DNA from: Umezawaea tangerina
GTDB taxonomy: Bacteria > Actinomycetota > Actinomycetes > Mycobacteriales > Pseudonocardiaceae
Reading direction: 5' to 3'
Assembly (NCBI RefSeq): GCF_003002815.1
Contig: NZ_PVTF01000008.1
Span: 496,001 to 560,000, forward strand
Length of the DNA stretch: 64,000 nt
A program made the position numbers and the translations under genes. Within the stretch, counting starts at the first letter, position 1. Each line of letters begins with the position of its first letter. This document shows, one piece after another, positions 25,743-35,085 of the stretch. The notes beneath the pieces are model-generated. The model saw only the letters and a list, made by a program, of their open reading frames with translations. It searched no databases and was not told the origin of the DNA.

Positions 25743-26750
25743 ATGGGGGTGCGACTGCTCGTGCTCGGCGGCACCCACTTCCTGGGCCGCGCGGTGGTGT
25801 CGGACGCCCTCGCCCGCGGGTGGGACGTGACGGTCTTCCGCCGCGGCATCTCCGGTGCCGACCCCGAGGGCGTCCGGAGCGTCCGCGGCGACTACACCGG
25901 CCCGGACGACGTGGTCCGGCTCGCGTCGGCCGGACCGTGGGACGCGGTCGTGGACACGCTCGCGTACGTGCCCCGCGAGACGCTCGCGGTCGCGTCGGCG
26001 TTGCGGGACGCGGTGCGCCGCTACGTCCTGGTGTCCACGCTCTCGGTGTACGCGGGGTGGCCGGTCGACCCGCTCACCGAGGACTCGCCCGTCCTCGACG
26101 CCCCGGCCGACGCGGGTCCCGGCTTCGGGTACGACGGCGATCCCGGTCCGTCCACCTACGGCTTCGGCAAGGCGGGCTGCGAGCGGGCGGTCATCGAGGT
26201 GTTCGGCGCCGACCGGGCCGCGGTGCTGCGGGTCGGGGTGGTCCTCGGGCCGCACGAGTACGTGGGCCGCGGCCCGTGGTGGCTGCGCCGGGTCCGGCGC
26301 GGAGGACGGGTGCTCGCACCGGGCGACCCGCGCCGCCCGATCCAGCCGGTCGACGTCCGCGACGTCGCCGACTTCGCCTTGCGGTGCGCGGAGGGGACGA
26401 CCGGGGTGTTCAACGTGGCCGGGTCGGGCGACGAGACGTTCGGCGACTTCCTGGCCGCGTGCGCGGACCGCGCCGCGCCGGAGGGCACCGAGGTGGTGTG
26501 GGTGCCCGACGAGGTGCTGGTGGCGCGGGAGATCAGGCAGTGGACCGGGCTGCCGATGTGGCGCACCCACCCTGGGACGTGGGCCGCGGACACCGCCCTC
26601 GCGCGTGCGGCCGGGCTGGTGACCCGATCTCTTGCCGAGACGGTGTGCGACACCTGGGAGTGGTTGCTGGCCGAGGATCCGGAACCCGCGGCCGGGATGG
26701 GCATCACGCCGGACCAGGAGGCCGAGGTGCTGGCGGCGTACCGGCGTTGA
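25743..26750 (+). CDS. NAD-dependent epimerase/dehydratase family protein
   Basis: The 335-residue extended SDR begins RLLVLGGTHFLGRAVV (GGTxxxG nucleotide motif, residues 9-15), and has VSTLSVYAGW (active-site serine region) and STYGFGKAGCE (Tyr-x-x-x-Lys). The form GGTHFLG resembles reductase-like epimerases rather than classical GalE. Length is normal. It follows the QsdR-like gene by 24 bases and could be co-transcribed with it. The sugar or other substrate is not known. Confidence 0.83.
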   Translation: MGVRLLVLGGTHFLGRAVVSDALARGWDVTVFRRGISGADPEGVRSVRGDYTGPDDVVRLASAGPWDAVVDTLAYVPRETLAVASALRDAVRRYVLVSTLSVYAGWPVDPLTEDSPVLDAPADAGPGFGYDGDPGPSTYGFGKAGCERAVIEVFGADRAAVLRVGVVLGPHEYVGRGPWWLRRVRRGGRVLAPGDPRRPIQPVDVRDVADFALRCAEGTTGVFNVAGSGDETFGDFLAACADRAAPEGTEVVWVPDEVLVAREIRQWTGLPMWRTHPGTWAADTALARAAGLVTRSLAETVCDTWEWLLAEDPEPAAGMGITPDQEAEVLAAYRR

Positions 26751-26789
26751 CGCGGTCGGGTGCCAGGGACGCGACCAGGCCGGGCAGCC

Positions 26790-27073
26790 CGTGCCCGCGG
26801 GTGGGACCATCCTATTTGGACACCCGTTGCGACGACGAGGAATGCCTGCACCTCAACGTGACCGCACCGCGGTCCGGGACCGGGATGTTGGCCATGGTGT
26901 GGATCCCCGGCGACGTCACGCTGGTCGGGGTGTCCTCCGGCGCCATGTCCGCGGCGGCGCACCTGGTGTCGGAGAGGTCGAGCGGTCTGTTCCGCAAAGC
27001 CGTGCTGCACAGCGCTTTCACCCTGGTCGACCACCCGGCCGAGCACCGGCTCGCGTGCTGGGAGGAGCGGTGA
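26790..27073 (+). pseudogene. Remnant of a type B carboxylesterase
   Basis: Reading on the plus strand to the stop at 27071-27073, two esterase signatures survive: EECLHLNV followed by AMVWIPGD, then, only a few residues on, GVSSGAMSAAAHL (nucleophile elbow) and FRKAVLHSAF. In intact enzymes about 80-100 residues, including the HGG oxyanion motif, lie between these blocks, and more than 200 residues follow. Both are missing and no start codon is convincing. This is an internally deleted relic, and it accounts for the 340 bases between the epimerase and the reductase gene. Confidence 0.75.
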
Positions 27074-27091
27074 CGGCCGGGTGGTCGGCGA

Positions 27092-28105
27092 TCAGGACGC
27101 CGGCACCGCCGCCACCGACGGCAGGAGGGCGGCGAGGTCGTCGTCGCCGAGCGACCCGGCGGTGACGCCCGCGGCGACGGCCCGGTTCACCCGGTGCAGG
27201 ACCGCCTCGTTGAGCGGCGCCGACCCGCCGTGCAGGCGGGCGAGCAGGACGATCTCGCCGTTGAGGAAGTCGGACTCGATGGTGCCGCCCCTGGCGACGC
27301 TCTGCCACGTCGAGCTGCCCGGCCGTTCCTTGCCGGGGACCGGCCGCACCGCGAATCCGGACAGGTCGACGGTGCTCTCCGCCCGCGGGTCCGCGACCGG
27401 CTGCCCGACCAGCTCGAACACCGCCCTGGCCTCGGCTCGCAGCGCCTCGGCCGCGGCGTCGCGCAGCGGGCTCGGCGCGTACACGGCGGTGAGCGCGTTG
27501 GGCAGGATCGCCAGCAGCTTGCCCGCCTTCCACCGGGCGATGTCCGGCACCACCTGCACCGCGAGGTCGGCGGCGGTGAAGTCGGCGGCCAGCCGTTCCA
27601 GCGCCGGGTGCGTGCCGGAGGGGTAGGCGCCGACCCAGAAGACGCTCGCGAGCGGGCTCGTCGGGGAGACGACCTCGCCCGGTTCGAGGTGGCTGGCGGC
27701 CGACCAGGTCACCGCGCCGAACACGGTCGCGAACCGGCGCAGCGCGGACCGCTCGCTGTCCAGCCCGTTCTGCAGCAGCACGATCGGCAGCACGGCCGCG
27801 GCCGCGGCGTCCCGCCCGACGACCGGGCGCCACGACCACGTCGCCAGGACACCTTCGACGTCCTGCGCCTTCGTCGCGACGACCAGCACGTCGTCGTCGG
27901 TCAGCTCCAGCTCGTCCGGCCCGCCGACCACCGGGACGGTCACGGCGGTCGTGCCGTGCGGGCGGACGTAGCGCAGCCCGCCCCCGCGCAGCGCCGCCAG
28001 GTGGGCGCCGCGCGCCACGAGGACGGTGGACGTGCCCGCCAGGTGCAGCTGGGCGGCCACCGTCGCGCCGACCGCGCCGCCGCCGATCACCACGTACCGG
28101 GTCAT
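27092..28105 (-). CDS. ApbA/PanE-like 2-dehydropantoate 2-reductase family oxidoreductase
   Basis: The 337-residue protein has a Rossmann motif VIGGGAVGA (6-14), the KAQD segment after strand 4 and the catalytic-lysine region WKAGKLLAILPNAL near residue 193, the layout of ketopantoate reductases. True PanE makes pantoate for coenzyme A, but many actinobacterial paralogues act on other 2-keto acids, and the operon context (GlcD-like oxidase, sulfurtransferase) favours the latter. ATG 28105 overlaps the stop of the hydrolase gene. It is the last gene of a four-gene minus-strand operon. Confidence 0.8.
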   Translation of the reverse strand: MTRYVVIGGGAVGATVAAQLHLAGTSTVLVARGAHLAALRGGGLRYVRPHGTTAVTVPVVGGPDELELTDDDVLVVATKAQDVEGVLATWSWRPVVGRDAAAAAVLPIVLLQNGLDSERSALRRFATVFGAVTWSAASHLEPGEVVSPTSPLASVFWVGAYPSGTHPALERLAADFTAADLAVQVVPDIARWKAGKLLAILPNALTAVYAPSPLRDAAAEALRAEARAVFELVGQPVADPRAESTVDLSGFAVRPVPGKERPGSSTWQSVARGGTIESDFLNGEIVLLARLHGGSAPLNEAVLHRVNRAVAAGVTAGSLGDDDLAALLPSVAAVPAS

Positions 28106-28827
28106 CGCAGCGGCTCGTCCCGGACGATCTCCGCACCGGTCCGCAGGCTCTCCAGGAACAGCACCACCGTCGCGGCCGCGCTGCGGTGGGTCTGGTTGTT
28201 GAGCGCGTCGTGCCCGGTCCCGGCGAGACCGACCAGCCGGGCGACGTCGACCTTCGCGTACCAGTCCCGCACGGCCTCCAGCGGGCTGACCACGTCCTCG
28301 GCCCCGTGCACGCCGAGCACCGGGACGTCGAGCGCGGCGGGGTCGGCCTGGCCGAACCAGTCCGACGGCGGCGGGGACCAGAGCGCGCCGCGGCGGACGG
28401 ACCCGTCGCCGGTCAGCCGGTCGCGGTGGGTCGGGCAGTTCGTGCGCGCGTCCAGCTCACCCTCCCAGTCCGCTGCGGTCGCGGCCGGGCCGGTGACCGG
28501 CAGGCCCGCGAGCACCAGCGCGTCGGCGGCGACCGCGCCGGTCGCCACCAGGACGGCGGCGAACAGCGCGCCGGTGTCGCTGCCCGCGAGCACGTGCGGG
28601 CCCGGCAGGGTGTCGTCCGCCCGGAGCGCGCGCACCTGCTCGGTCACGCCCTCGGCGTCGAGCGTCGGGTCGCCGACCACCCGCACCCGGTAGGCGTCCG
28701 CCCCCAGCCGCGCGCCCAGCCGTTCGTACACGCCGGGGTGCTCACCCCGACCGGGGACGACCACGACCGTCCCGCGCGGGTTCAGCCCCTCGGGGTTGTC
28801 CCACACCGCGACCTTGTCCACTGCCAC
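28102..28827 (-). CDS. Alpha/beta hydrolase with atypical nucleophile elbow
   Basis: The 241-residue protein has an alpha/beta hydrolase layout: VVVVPGRGEHPG oxyanion strand, VPVLGVHGAEDVV with the acid, and GTGHDALNNQTHR with the histidine. The elbow reads AGSDTGALF, so position 84 is Asp rather than Ser. That fits dehalogenase- or epoxide-hydrolase-like chemistry, or a loss of esterase activity. GTG 28827 follows GAGGGA. It is 39 bases after the GlcD-like oxidase and overlaps the PanE-like gene by ATGA, so the four are one operon. Confidence 0.75.
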   Translation of the reverse strand: MAVDKVAVWDNPEGLNPRGTVVVVPGRGEHPGVYERLGARLGADAYRVRVVGDPTLDAEGVTEQVRALRADDTLPGPHVLAGSDTGALFAAVLVATGAVAADALVLAGLPVTGPAATAADWEGELDARTNCPTHRDRLTGDGSVRRGALWSPPPSDWFGQADPAALDVPVLGVHGAEDVVSPLEAVRDWYAKVDVARLVGLAGTGHDALNNQTHRSAAATVVLFLESLRTGAEIVRDEPLR

Positions 28828-28866
28828 CGCGTTCTCCCTCGTCGTGAGTGGTTCTGACGCCTTCGG

Positions 28867-30212
<1,346 letters not shown>

Positions 30213-30216
<4 letters not shown>

Positions 30217-31046
30217 GCCGGGGCCTGGCCGGTGGCGGCCGGGCGGTCCGGGTGGTTCGCCCACTGCGACCACGAACCGGGGTACAGCGCGGGCTCGAAC
30301 CCGGCGAGCGTGAGCGCCACGACGGTGTGCGCGGCCGTGACACCGGAGCCGCAGTAGGCGGCCACCGGCCGGTCGGCGCTCACCCCCAGCGCGGTGAACC
30401 GCTCGCGCAGCCGGTCGACGGGCAGGAACGTCCCGTCCCCGGCGAGGTTGTCCGACGTCGGCGCGCTCACCGCGCCGGGGATGTGGCCCGCGCGGGGGTC
30501 GACCGGCTCGGTCTCGCCGCGGTAGCGCTCGCCCGCACGGGCGTCGAGCAGCACACCGCCGTCGGGGAACCGCGCCGCGCTGTCGATGTCCAGGACCGCG
30601 GACCTGCGCGGGCGCAACGTCACCGAGCCCCGCGCCGGGTGCTCGGGCCCGGTCGCGAGCGGGTACCCGGCCGCCGTCCACGCGGGCAGCGCGCCGTCCA
30701 GCAGGCGCACGTCGGCGACCCCGGCGTCGCGCAGCAGCCACCACGTCCGCGCGGCGGCCAGGTTGCCGCCGCCGTCGTAGACCACCGCGGTGTCGCCGTC
30801 GTCCAGGCCCCAGCCGCGGGCCGACTCCTGGAGGTCGGCCGGGTCGGGCAGCGGGTGCCGCCCGTCCTCCGGGGCGCCGTGGCGGGCCAGTTCCGAGTCC
30901 AGGTCGACGTACACCGCGCCGGGAACGTGGCCCTCCAGGTAGGCGGGCCGCCCGTCGGGGACCGCGAGGGTCCAGCGGACGTCGAGGACGCGGACGGTCG
31001 GCAGCACGGCGTGGAGCTCCGCGGCGGAGATGAGGATCGGCACCAC
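30213..31046 (-). CDS. Thiosulfate/3-mercaptopyruvate sulfurtransferase (tandem rhodanese)
   Basis: The 277-residue protein has two rhodanese domains. The N-terminal one is inactive (VVYDGGGN in place of the cysteine loop); the C-terminal one has the active loop YCGSGVTAAH with Cys232. CGSGVTA is the loop associated with mercaptopyruvate-type enzymes. The N-terminal VRVLDVRW and EGHVPGAVYVDLD segments are typical. It leads a four-gene operon ending at 27092. GTG 31046 lacks a clear ribosome-binding site, and GTG 31043 is equally possible. Confidence 0.9.
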
Positions 31047-31181
31047 GCGAACGTAAGCCGCGCAACGGATCGGCGTCCAAGCGAGATCGGTGATGGATGC
31101 CGATCGTGCTCGCTGATGTGTCTCCAGTGGGGTGACCGCGAACCCTTGCCGGGGAGTTCCGTCGTCCAGGCGGTCCCTCGG

Positions 31182-31234
31182 TTCTGCGCCCCCGCGCCCT
31201 CGTACTGGCAGTACGGGGGCGCGGGGGCGCAGAA
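31182..31234. terminator. Long perfect hairpin downstream of the LysR gene
   Basis: Two 26-base arms (31182-31207 and 31209-31234) beginning TTCTGCGCCCCCGCGCC are complementary except for one position, around a single-base centre. It lies 52 bases past the stop of the LysR gene and 135 bases before the sulfurtransferase start. A terminator is the simple explanation, although the extreme length and symmetry would also fit a dispersed palindromic repeat. Confidence 0.65.
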
Positions 31235-31286
31235 GCGAGCGAGCGGCTGGGCCCGGAAATGCCCGCCGAGGATTGCGGTCACCGCA

Positions 31287-32162
31287 CTAGCCGGCGAGGC
31301 GGGAGACCGGCGCGGTGTCGAAGAAGCCCTCCAGCGCGTGCAGCGCGGTGGTCACCAGCTCGTCGTCCAGGTCCCTGCGGGTGGCCAGGTGCACGCCGAT
31401 CCCGCCGAGCTCGGGCAGGTCGTGCCGTCGCACGAGCCCGTGCGGCGTCACGCCTGCCGACGGCAGGACGGCCACGCCGAGCCCGGCGCGCGCCGCCGCG
31501 ATCACCCCTTCCAGACTGGTCGACTCCGCCGCCACCTCGACCCGGTACCCCGCCTCGGCGAGCCGTCGCAGCGCGAGCTGGCGCATGCCGCAGGGCTCCC
31601 GGTAGGCGACCAGCGCCAACGACTGCTCGCGCTGGGGGAGCGGTCGCGCCTGCGCCGAGTACCAGTGCAGTGGCAGCTCGCCCACCAGCCGCCCGTGGGT
31701 GTCACCGGCGAACCCCAGCAGCACGGCCAGGTCGATCGTGCCCTTGAGCACCGCCTCGGTCATCTGGGTGGAGCGGTCGATGTGGAACCGCACCCCGCGG
31801 CCGGGGTACGCGTCCCGCAACGTGGTCAGCAGCCTGGGCAGCACCTGCTCGGCGGCGGTCTCGGTGGACCCGATCACCATCGGCGGCAGGTTCGCCGCGT
31901 CCAGCCGCCGCAACGCCTCGTCGTGCGTCGCGATGATCCGCCGCGCCTCGACCAGCAGCCGTTCGCCGGACGCGGTGAACCTGGTGCGCCGCCCGTGCTT
32001 CTCGACGAGCACCTGCCGCAGCCGCCGTTCCAGCAGCCGCACGTGCTGGCTCACCGCGGGCTGGCTCAGGTGCAGCGCGGTGGCCGCCCTGCCGAAGCCG
32101 CCGTGGTCCGCGATGGCGACGAAGGTCCGGAGCTGCCCGAGGTCCAAGGAGTCGTTCGCCAT
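31287..32162 (-). CDS. LysR family transcriptional regulator
   Basis: The 291-residue protein has a typical LysR helix-turn-helix (LRTFVAIADHGGFGRAATAL, then LSQPAVSQHVRLLERRL, residues about 10-48) and a periplasmic-binding-protein-like effector domain starting near residue 95. ATG 32162 begins MANDSLDLG. The next gene downstream is the sulfurtransferase operon, separated by a strong hairpin, and upstream lies the NTF2-like gene, so no obvious divergent target exists. Target and effector are unknown. Confidence 0.9.
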   Translation of the reverse strand: MANDSLDLGQLRTFVAIADHGGFGRAATALHLSQPAVSQHVRLLERRLRQVLVEKHGRRTRFTASGERLLVEARRIIATHDEALRRLDAANLPPMVIGSTETAAEQVLPRLLTTLRDAYPGRGVRFHIDRSTQMTEAVLKGTIDLAVLLGFAGDTHGRLVGELPLHWYSAQARPLPQREQSLALVAYREPCGMRQLALRRLAEAGYRVEVAAESTSLEGVIAAARAGLGVAVLPSAGVTPHGLVRRHDLPELGGIGVHLATRRDLDDELVTTALHALEGFFDTAPVSRLAG

Positions 32163-32328
32163 GCCACCTGCCCACGTCGTCCCGTTGCCCGGTCCACCGG
32201 CTCCGCTGCCGACGCACCGAAGCTACGTCCGGTCCCGTGGCCGGTCAACGGTGATCGCATCGTGGGACGCCTCCCGGCGAGGCGTGGCATGATGCCCCGC
32301 CCCACCGATGTCCACTGTGGACTCGCGG

Positions 32329-32964
32329 TCAGTACCGGAAGGGACGGACCCCGGTCAGCGACCACGCGCGGGCGACCCGGCCCTCGCGCACCGCGAACAG
32401 GTCCACGCCGCTGACGGCGTCCTCGCCGGTCGTCCGCAGGAGCGCGACGCGCCCCCGGTCGGGGTCGACGACGACCTCCCGGTGCGCGGTGACGGCCAGG
32501 TCGAGGTCGTCCGCGGCGGTCCCGCGGAACCGGTCGGCGACCGGTCCGTCCCCCGTCCACCCCAGCGCGAGGTCTTCGAGCACGGCCCGGTCGGCCGCCT
32601 CCGGCTCCGGGTCGGCCTGCCCGTCGTGCCGTTCGCCCACGAACGTCCAGTTCTCGTGCACACGCCCGTCCCGCACGACGTTCACGTCCACCCCGGTCAA
32701 CACCCGACCATCGGCCGTCCGCACGTCCCACAGGTAGGCGAACCGGTCGCCACCGTCGACGAGGACCCTCGGGGTGAACACGTTGACGTGCTCGGCCCGG
32801 TAGGCGGTCACGAACTCCTCCTGCTCACGCGGCCCGACCACCGCGTCCAGCCCCGTGGTGTTGCCCGACCACTGCACGCACTCGTCGGTCATCAGGTCGT
32901 GCGCCAGCGCCGGGTCCTCGTTCCACATCCGGCACCAGACGGTCATCAGCTTCTCGTTGTCCAT
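32329..32964 (-). CDS. Tandem SnoaL/NTF2-like protein
   Basis: The 211-residue protein looks like two NTF2-like cone folds in one chain. Residues 1-105 (LMTVWCRMWNEDPALAHDLM, VGPREQEEFVTAYR, GRVHENWTFVGER) and residues 120-211 (TVVD-like DDLDLAVTAHREVVVDPDRGRVALLRTTG, GVDLFAVREGRVARAWSLTG) each have the family pattern. SnoaL-like proteins are polyketide cyclases, isomerases or simply small-ligand binders. It follows the WYL regulator by 49 bases and is probably regulated with it. The substrate cannot be inferred. Confidence 0.75.
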   Translation of the reverse strand: MDNEKLMTVWCRMWNEDPALAHDLMTDECVQWSGNTTGLDAVVGPREQEEFVTAYRAEHVNVFTPRVLVDGGDRFAYLWDVRTADGRVLTGVDVNVVRDGRVHENWTFVGERHDGQADPEPEAADRAVLEDLALGWTGDGPVADRFRGTAADDLDLAVTAHREVVVDPDRGRVALLRTTGEDAVSGVDLFAVREGRVARAWSLTGVRPFRY

Positions 32965-33013
32965 GACGACAGCCTGCCGACCACCCGCGACACCGTCCTG
33001 TCGGTGTTCCAGG

Positions 33014-33718
33014 TCACTTCGCCACCGGGTCCGCGGCCAACCGCTCCAGCTCCGCCGCCCACTCCCGCTCCCTGGGCACCACCCGCTCCACCGACATCTC
33101 CGCCCCCAGGATCCGATCGAGCTGGAACCCCCGCACCGCCTCCCGCAACCGGCACCACGCCGCCAGGTACCACCCCCGCGGCCCCCACAACAACCCCAAC
33201 GGCTCCACGTCCCGCACCGTCACGACCCCTTGCCGATCCGCATACCTCAGCCGCAACACCTTCCCGGCCACCATCGCCTCCCCGACAACCTCACCCACCA
33301 CCCCGCTCTCACTGCCACTCCCATCCCCGTGCTCCCCAACCTTCCCCACCCTCGCCGCCAGCTCCTCCTCCCGCCTCCGCACATCCCCCGGCAACACCGC
33401 CAACACCTTCTGCCCAGCCCGCCGCGCCGCCGCCGCGAACGGCGCCCCCGTCGTCCGCAACGCCAAGCTCACCGCCAACGCCTCGACATCCGTCAACGTC
33501 ACCGGCGGCAACGTCCGCTCCCGATCCACGCTGTACCCACCACCCCGCCCAACCCCACCCAGAATCGGCACCCCCGTCTGCCGCAACGCCTCCAGATCCC
33601 GCTCGACCGTCCGCACACTCACCTCGAACCGCCGCGCCAACCACGCCGCACTACGCGACCTGGGCGACACCGCCCGAAGCTCCTCGACCAACGCGTACAA
33701 ACGATCAGTCCGATTCAC
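33014..33718 (-). CDS. WYL domain transcriptional regulator (YafY-like)
   Basis: The 234-residue protein has an N-terminal HTH_11-type winged helix (RLYALVEELRAV, then AAWLARRFEVSVRTVERDLEALRQ, GVPILGGVGRGGGY) and a C-terminal WYL domain (RGWYLAAWCRLREAVRGFQLDRI), which senses small ligands or nucleic acids. GTG 33718 begins VNRTDRLY. It is upstream of the NTF2-like gene in the same direction. Its promoter should lie in 33719-33900, exactly where four regularly spaced 19-base direct repeats occur, so those repeats may be its operator array. Confidence 0.87.
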   Translation of the reverse strand: MNRTDRLYALVEELRAVSPRSRSAAWLARRFEVSVRTVERDLEALRQTGVPILGGVGRGGGYSVDRERTLPPVTLTDVEALAVSLALRTTGAPFAAAARRAGQKVLAVLPGDVRRREEELAARVGKVGEHGDGSGSESGVVGEVVGEAMVAGKVLRLRYADRQGVVTVRDVEPLGLLWGPRGWYLAAWCRLREAVRGFQLDRILGAEMSVERVVPREREWAAELERLAADPVAK

Positions 33719-33787
33719 TCCCACAGCGTAAAACCAACCCCCACCGTCCACTCCGGACCACTAAGTCAAGTCAACAGGAGACAACGG

Positions 33788-33895
33788 CCAACAACGCTGG
33801 AAGCAAGCACCAGCCCACCAACAACGCTGGAAGCAAACACAAGTCACCCAACAACGCTGGAAGCAACGCAAGTCGCCCAACGACGCTGGAAGCGA
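33788..33895. repeat. Four 19-base direct repeats on a 30-base period
   Basis: CCAACAACGCTGGAAGCAA occurs at 33788-33806, 33818-33836 and 33848-33866 exactly, and with two changes at 33877-33895. The start-to-start distances are 30, 30 and 29 bases, about three helical turns, so a protein bound to each copy would face the same side. The array lies 70-177 bases before the WYL regulator start. The stretch from 33719 to 34164 has no gene I can support. Confidence 0.85.
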
Positions 33896-33912
33896 GCCCG
33901 CTCGTCCGCCAG

Positions 33913-34027
33913 CGGCCGGCTTGACTTGGGGTTTTTGGGCTTAAACTTGCGGCGGCGGGCAGGCTCTACCACCTGCCCTTTTTCGCCCGACGAAGCCCAA
34001 AAAAGGGGCCCCAAGTCAAGCCGGCCG
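33913..34027. repeat. 115-base inverted repeat with nested hairpin
   Basis: Outer arms CGGCCGGCTTGACTTGGGG (33913-33931) and its exact complement (34009-34027) enclose second, looser arms (TTTTTGGGCTT at 33932 and AAGCCCAAAAAA at 33993) and a central hairpin GGGCAGG...CCTGCCC (33957-33978). It lies after the stop of the nucleoside hydrolase (34165, minus), so it could terminate that gene. Its size and nested design also fit a small palindromic repeat element. Confidence 0.75.
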
Positions 34028-34164
34028 CACCCTCCACGGCGGATGCGACCCCCGCCGATTGCCCCCCCAAGCAACCCCACCGATCCCGCCCCCAAGCAAC
34101 CCCACAAGCAACCCCGCCCGACCAACCCACAGCCGACCCCCACAAGCCGACCACAACCAACCCC

Positions 34165-35046
34165 CTACCCACTCAACCTCTCCAACAAAAACCCCCTCAA
34201 CCCCTCCACATCCACCTCCTCCGCCACCTCCACCCCAAACCCACCACTCACCAACGCCCCCCTCCCCACCCCTTCCGACGTATCCACCCCCAACATCCGC
34301 CTCCGAGTCCCCAACATCCCCGGCCGCACCGCCTCCGCCACCGCCACCGCGTCGTGCACCAGGATCCCGTCGATCCCGTTCGCCTCCAGGTAGAACTCCC
34401 GGTACCGCGGTGTCAGCCCCGCCAACGTCCTCCCCACCACTCCGGTCAACGACTCCAACCACGCCCCGTCCACCGCGCACCGCCGCGTCAGGTCGATCGG
34501 CACCAGGACCGGTCCTTCGGCCAGCACGCGGTGGGCGGCTTCGGCGTCGCTCCAGATGTTGAACTCCGCCGCGGAGGTGACGTTGCCGCCTTCGATCCCC
34601 CCGCCCATCACCACCAACCGCCCGATCCGCCCCGCGTGCGTCTCCAGCAGCCGCGCGATGTTCGTCAACGGCCCGATGGCCGCGATGGTCACCGGTTCCG
34701 CGCTGCTGTCGATGGTGTCCCGCAGGAACTCCACCGCGTCGCGGGGGTCGATCCGGTCGTTGGCGGGCAGTGTCAGCGCCATCCCGGACAGCCCGTCGTC
34801 CCCGTGCACGTGCCGCGCGTCGTGCTGTGGAGAGCTGATCGCCCGCGCGGCACCCCTGGCCACCGGGGCGTCGCTGCCCAGCAGGGCGAGCAGGCGTTGG
34901 GCGTTGCGGGTGGTGTGCTCGATCGACACGTTGCCGAACACGGTCGTGACGCCGAGCAGGTCCACCTCGGGGCTGCGGGCGGCGAGCGCCAGTGCGAACG
35001 CGTCGTCCACGCCGGGGTCGGTGTCGATGATCAACGGGATCGTCAT
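34165..35046 (-). CDS. Inosine-uridine-type nucleoside hydrolase
   Basis: The 293-residue enzyme begins PLIIDTDPGVDDAFAL, the calcium-binding DxDxxxDD motif (Asp8, Asp10, Asp14, Asp15) of nucleoside hydrolases, and has GPLTNIARLL, VVMGGGIEGGN and AEFNIWSDAEAA as in the family. It splits the N-glycosidic bond of ribonucleosides for salvage. The catalytic histidine region LVHDAVAVAEAV is present (His near 241). It starts 39 bases from the divergent BTAD regulator. Purine or pyrimidine preference cannot be read from the sequence. Confidence 0.92.
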   Translation of the reverse strand: MTIPLIIDTDPGVDDAFALALAARSPEVDLLGVTTVFGNVSIEHTTRNAQRLLALLGSDAPVARGAARAISSPQHDARHVHGDDGLSGMALTLPANDRIDPRDAVEFLRDTIDSSAEPVTIAAIGPLTNIARLLETHAGRIGRLVVMGGGIEGGNVTSAAEFNIWSDAEAAHRVLAEGPVLVPIDLTRRCAVDGAWLESLTGVVGRTLAGLTPRYREFYLEANGIDGILVHDAVAVAEAVRPGMLGTRRRMLGVDTSEGVGRGALVSGGFGVEVAEEVDVEGLRGFLLERLSG

Positions 35047-35085
35047 GGGCCCAGTCTGCGGCACCGCTACGTTGGGGGCGTGCTG

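Noticed and set aside
33788-33895. CRISPR array
   Set aside because: Only four 19-base repeats, with 11-base spacers that are too short, no degenerate end typical of arrays and no cas genes nearby.
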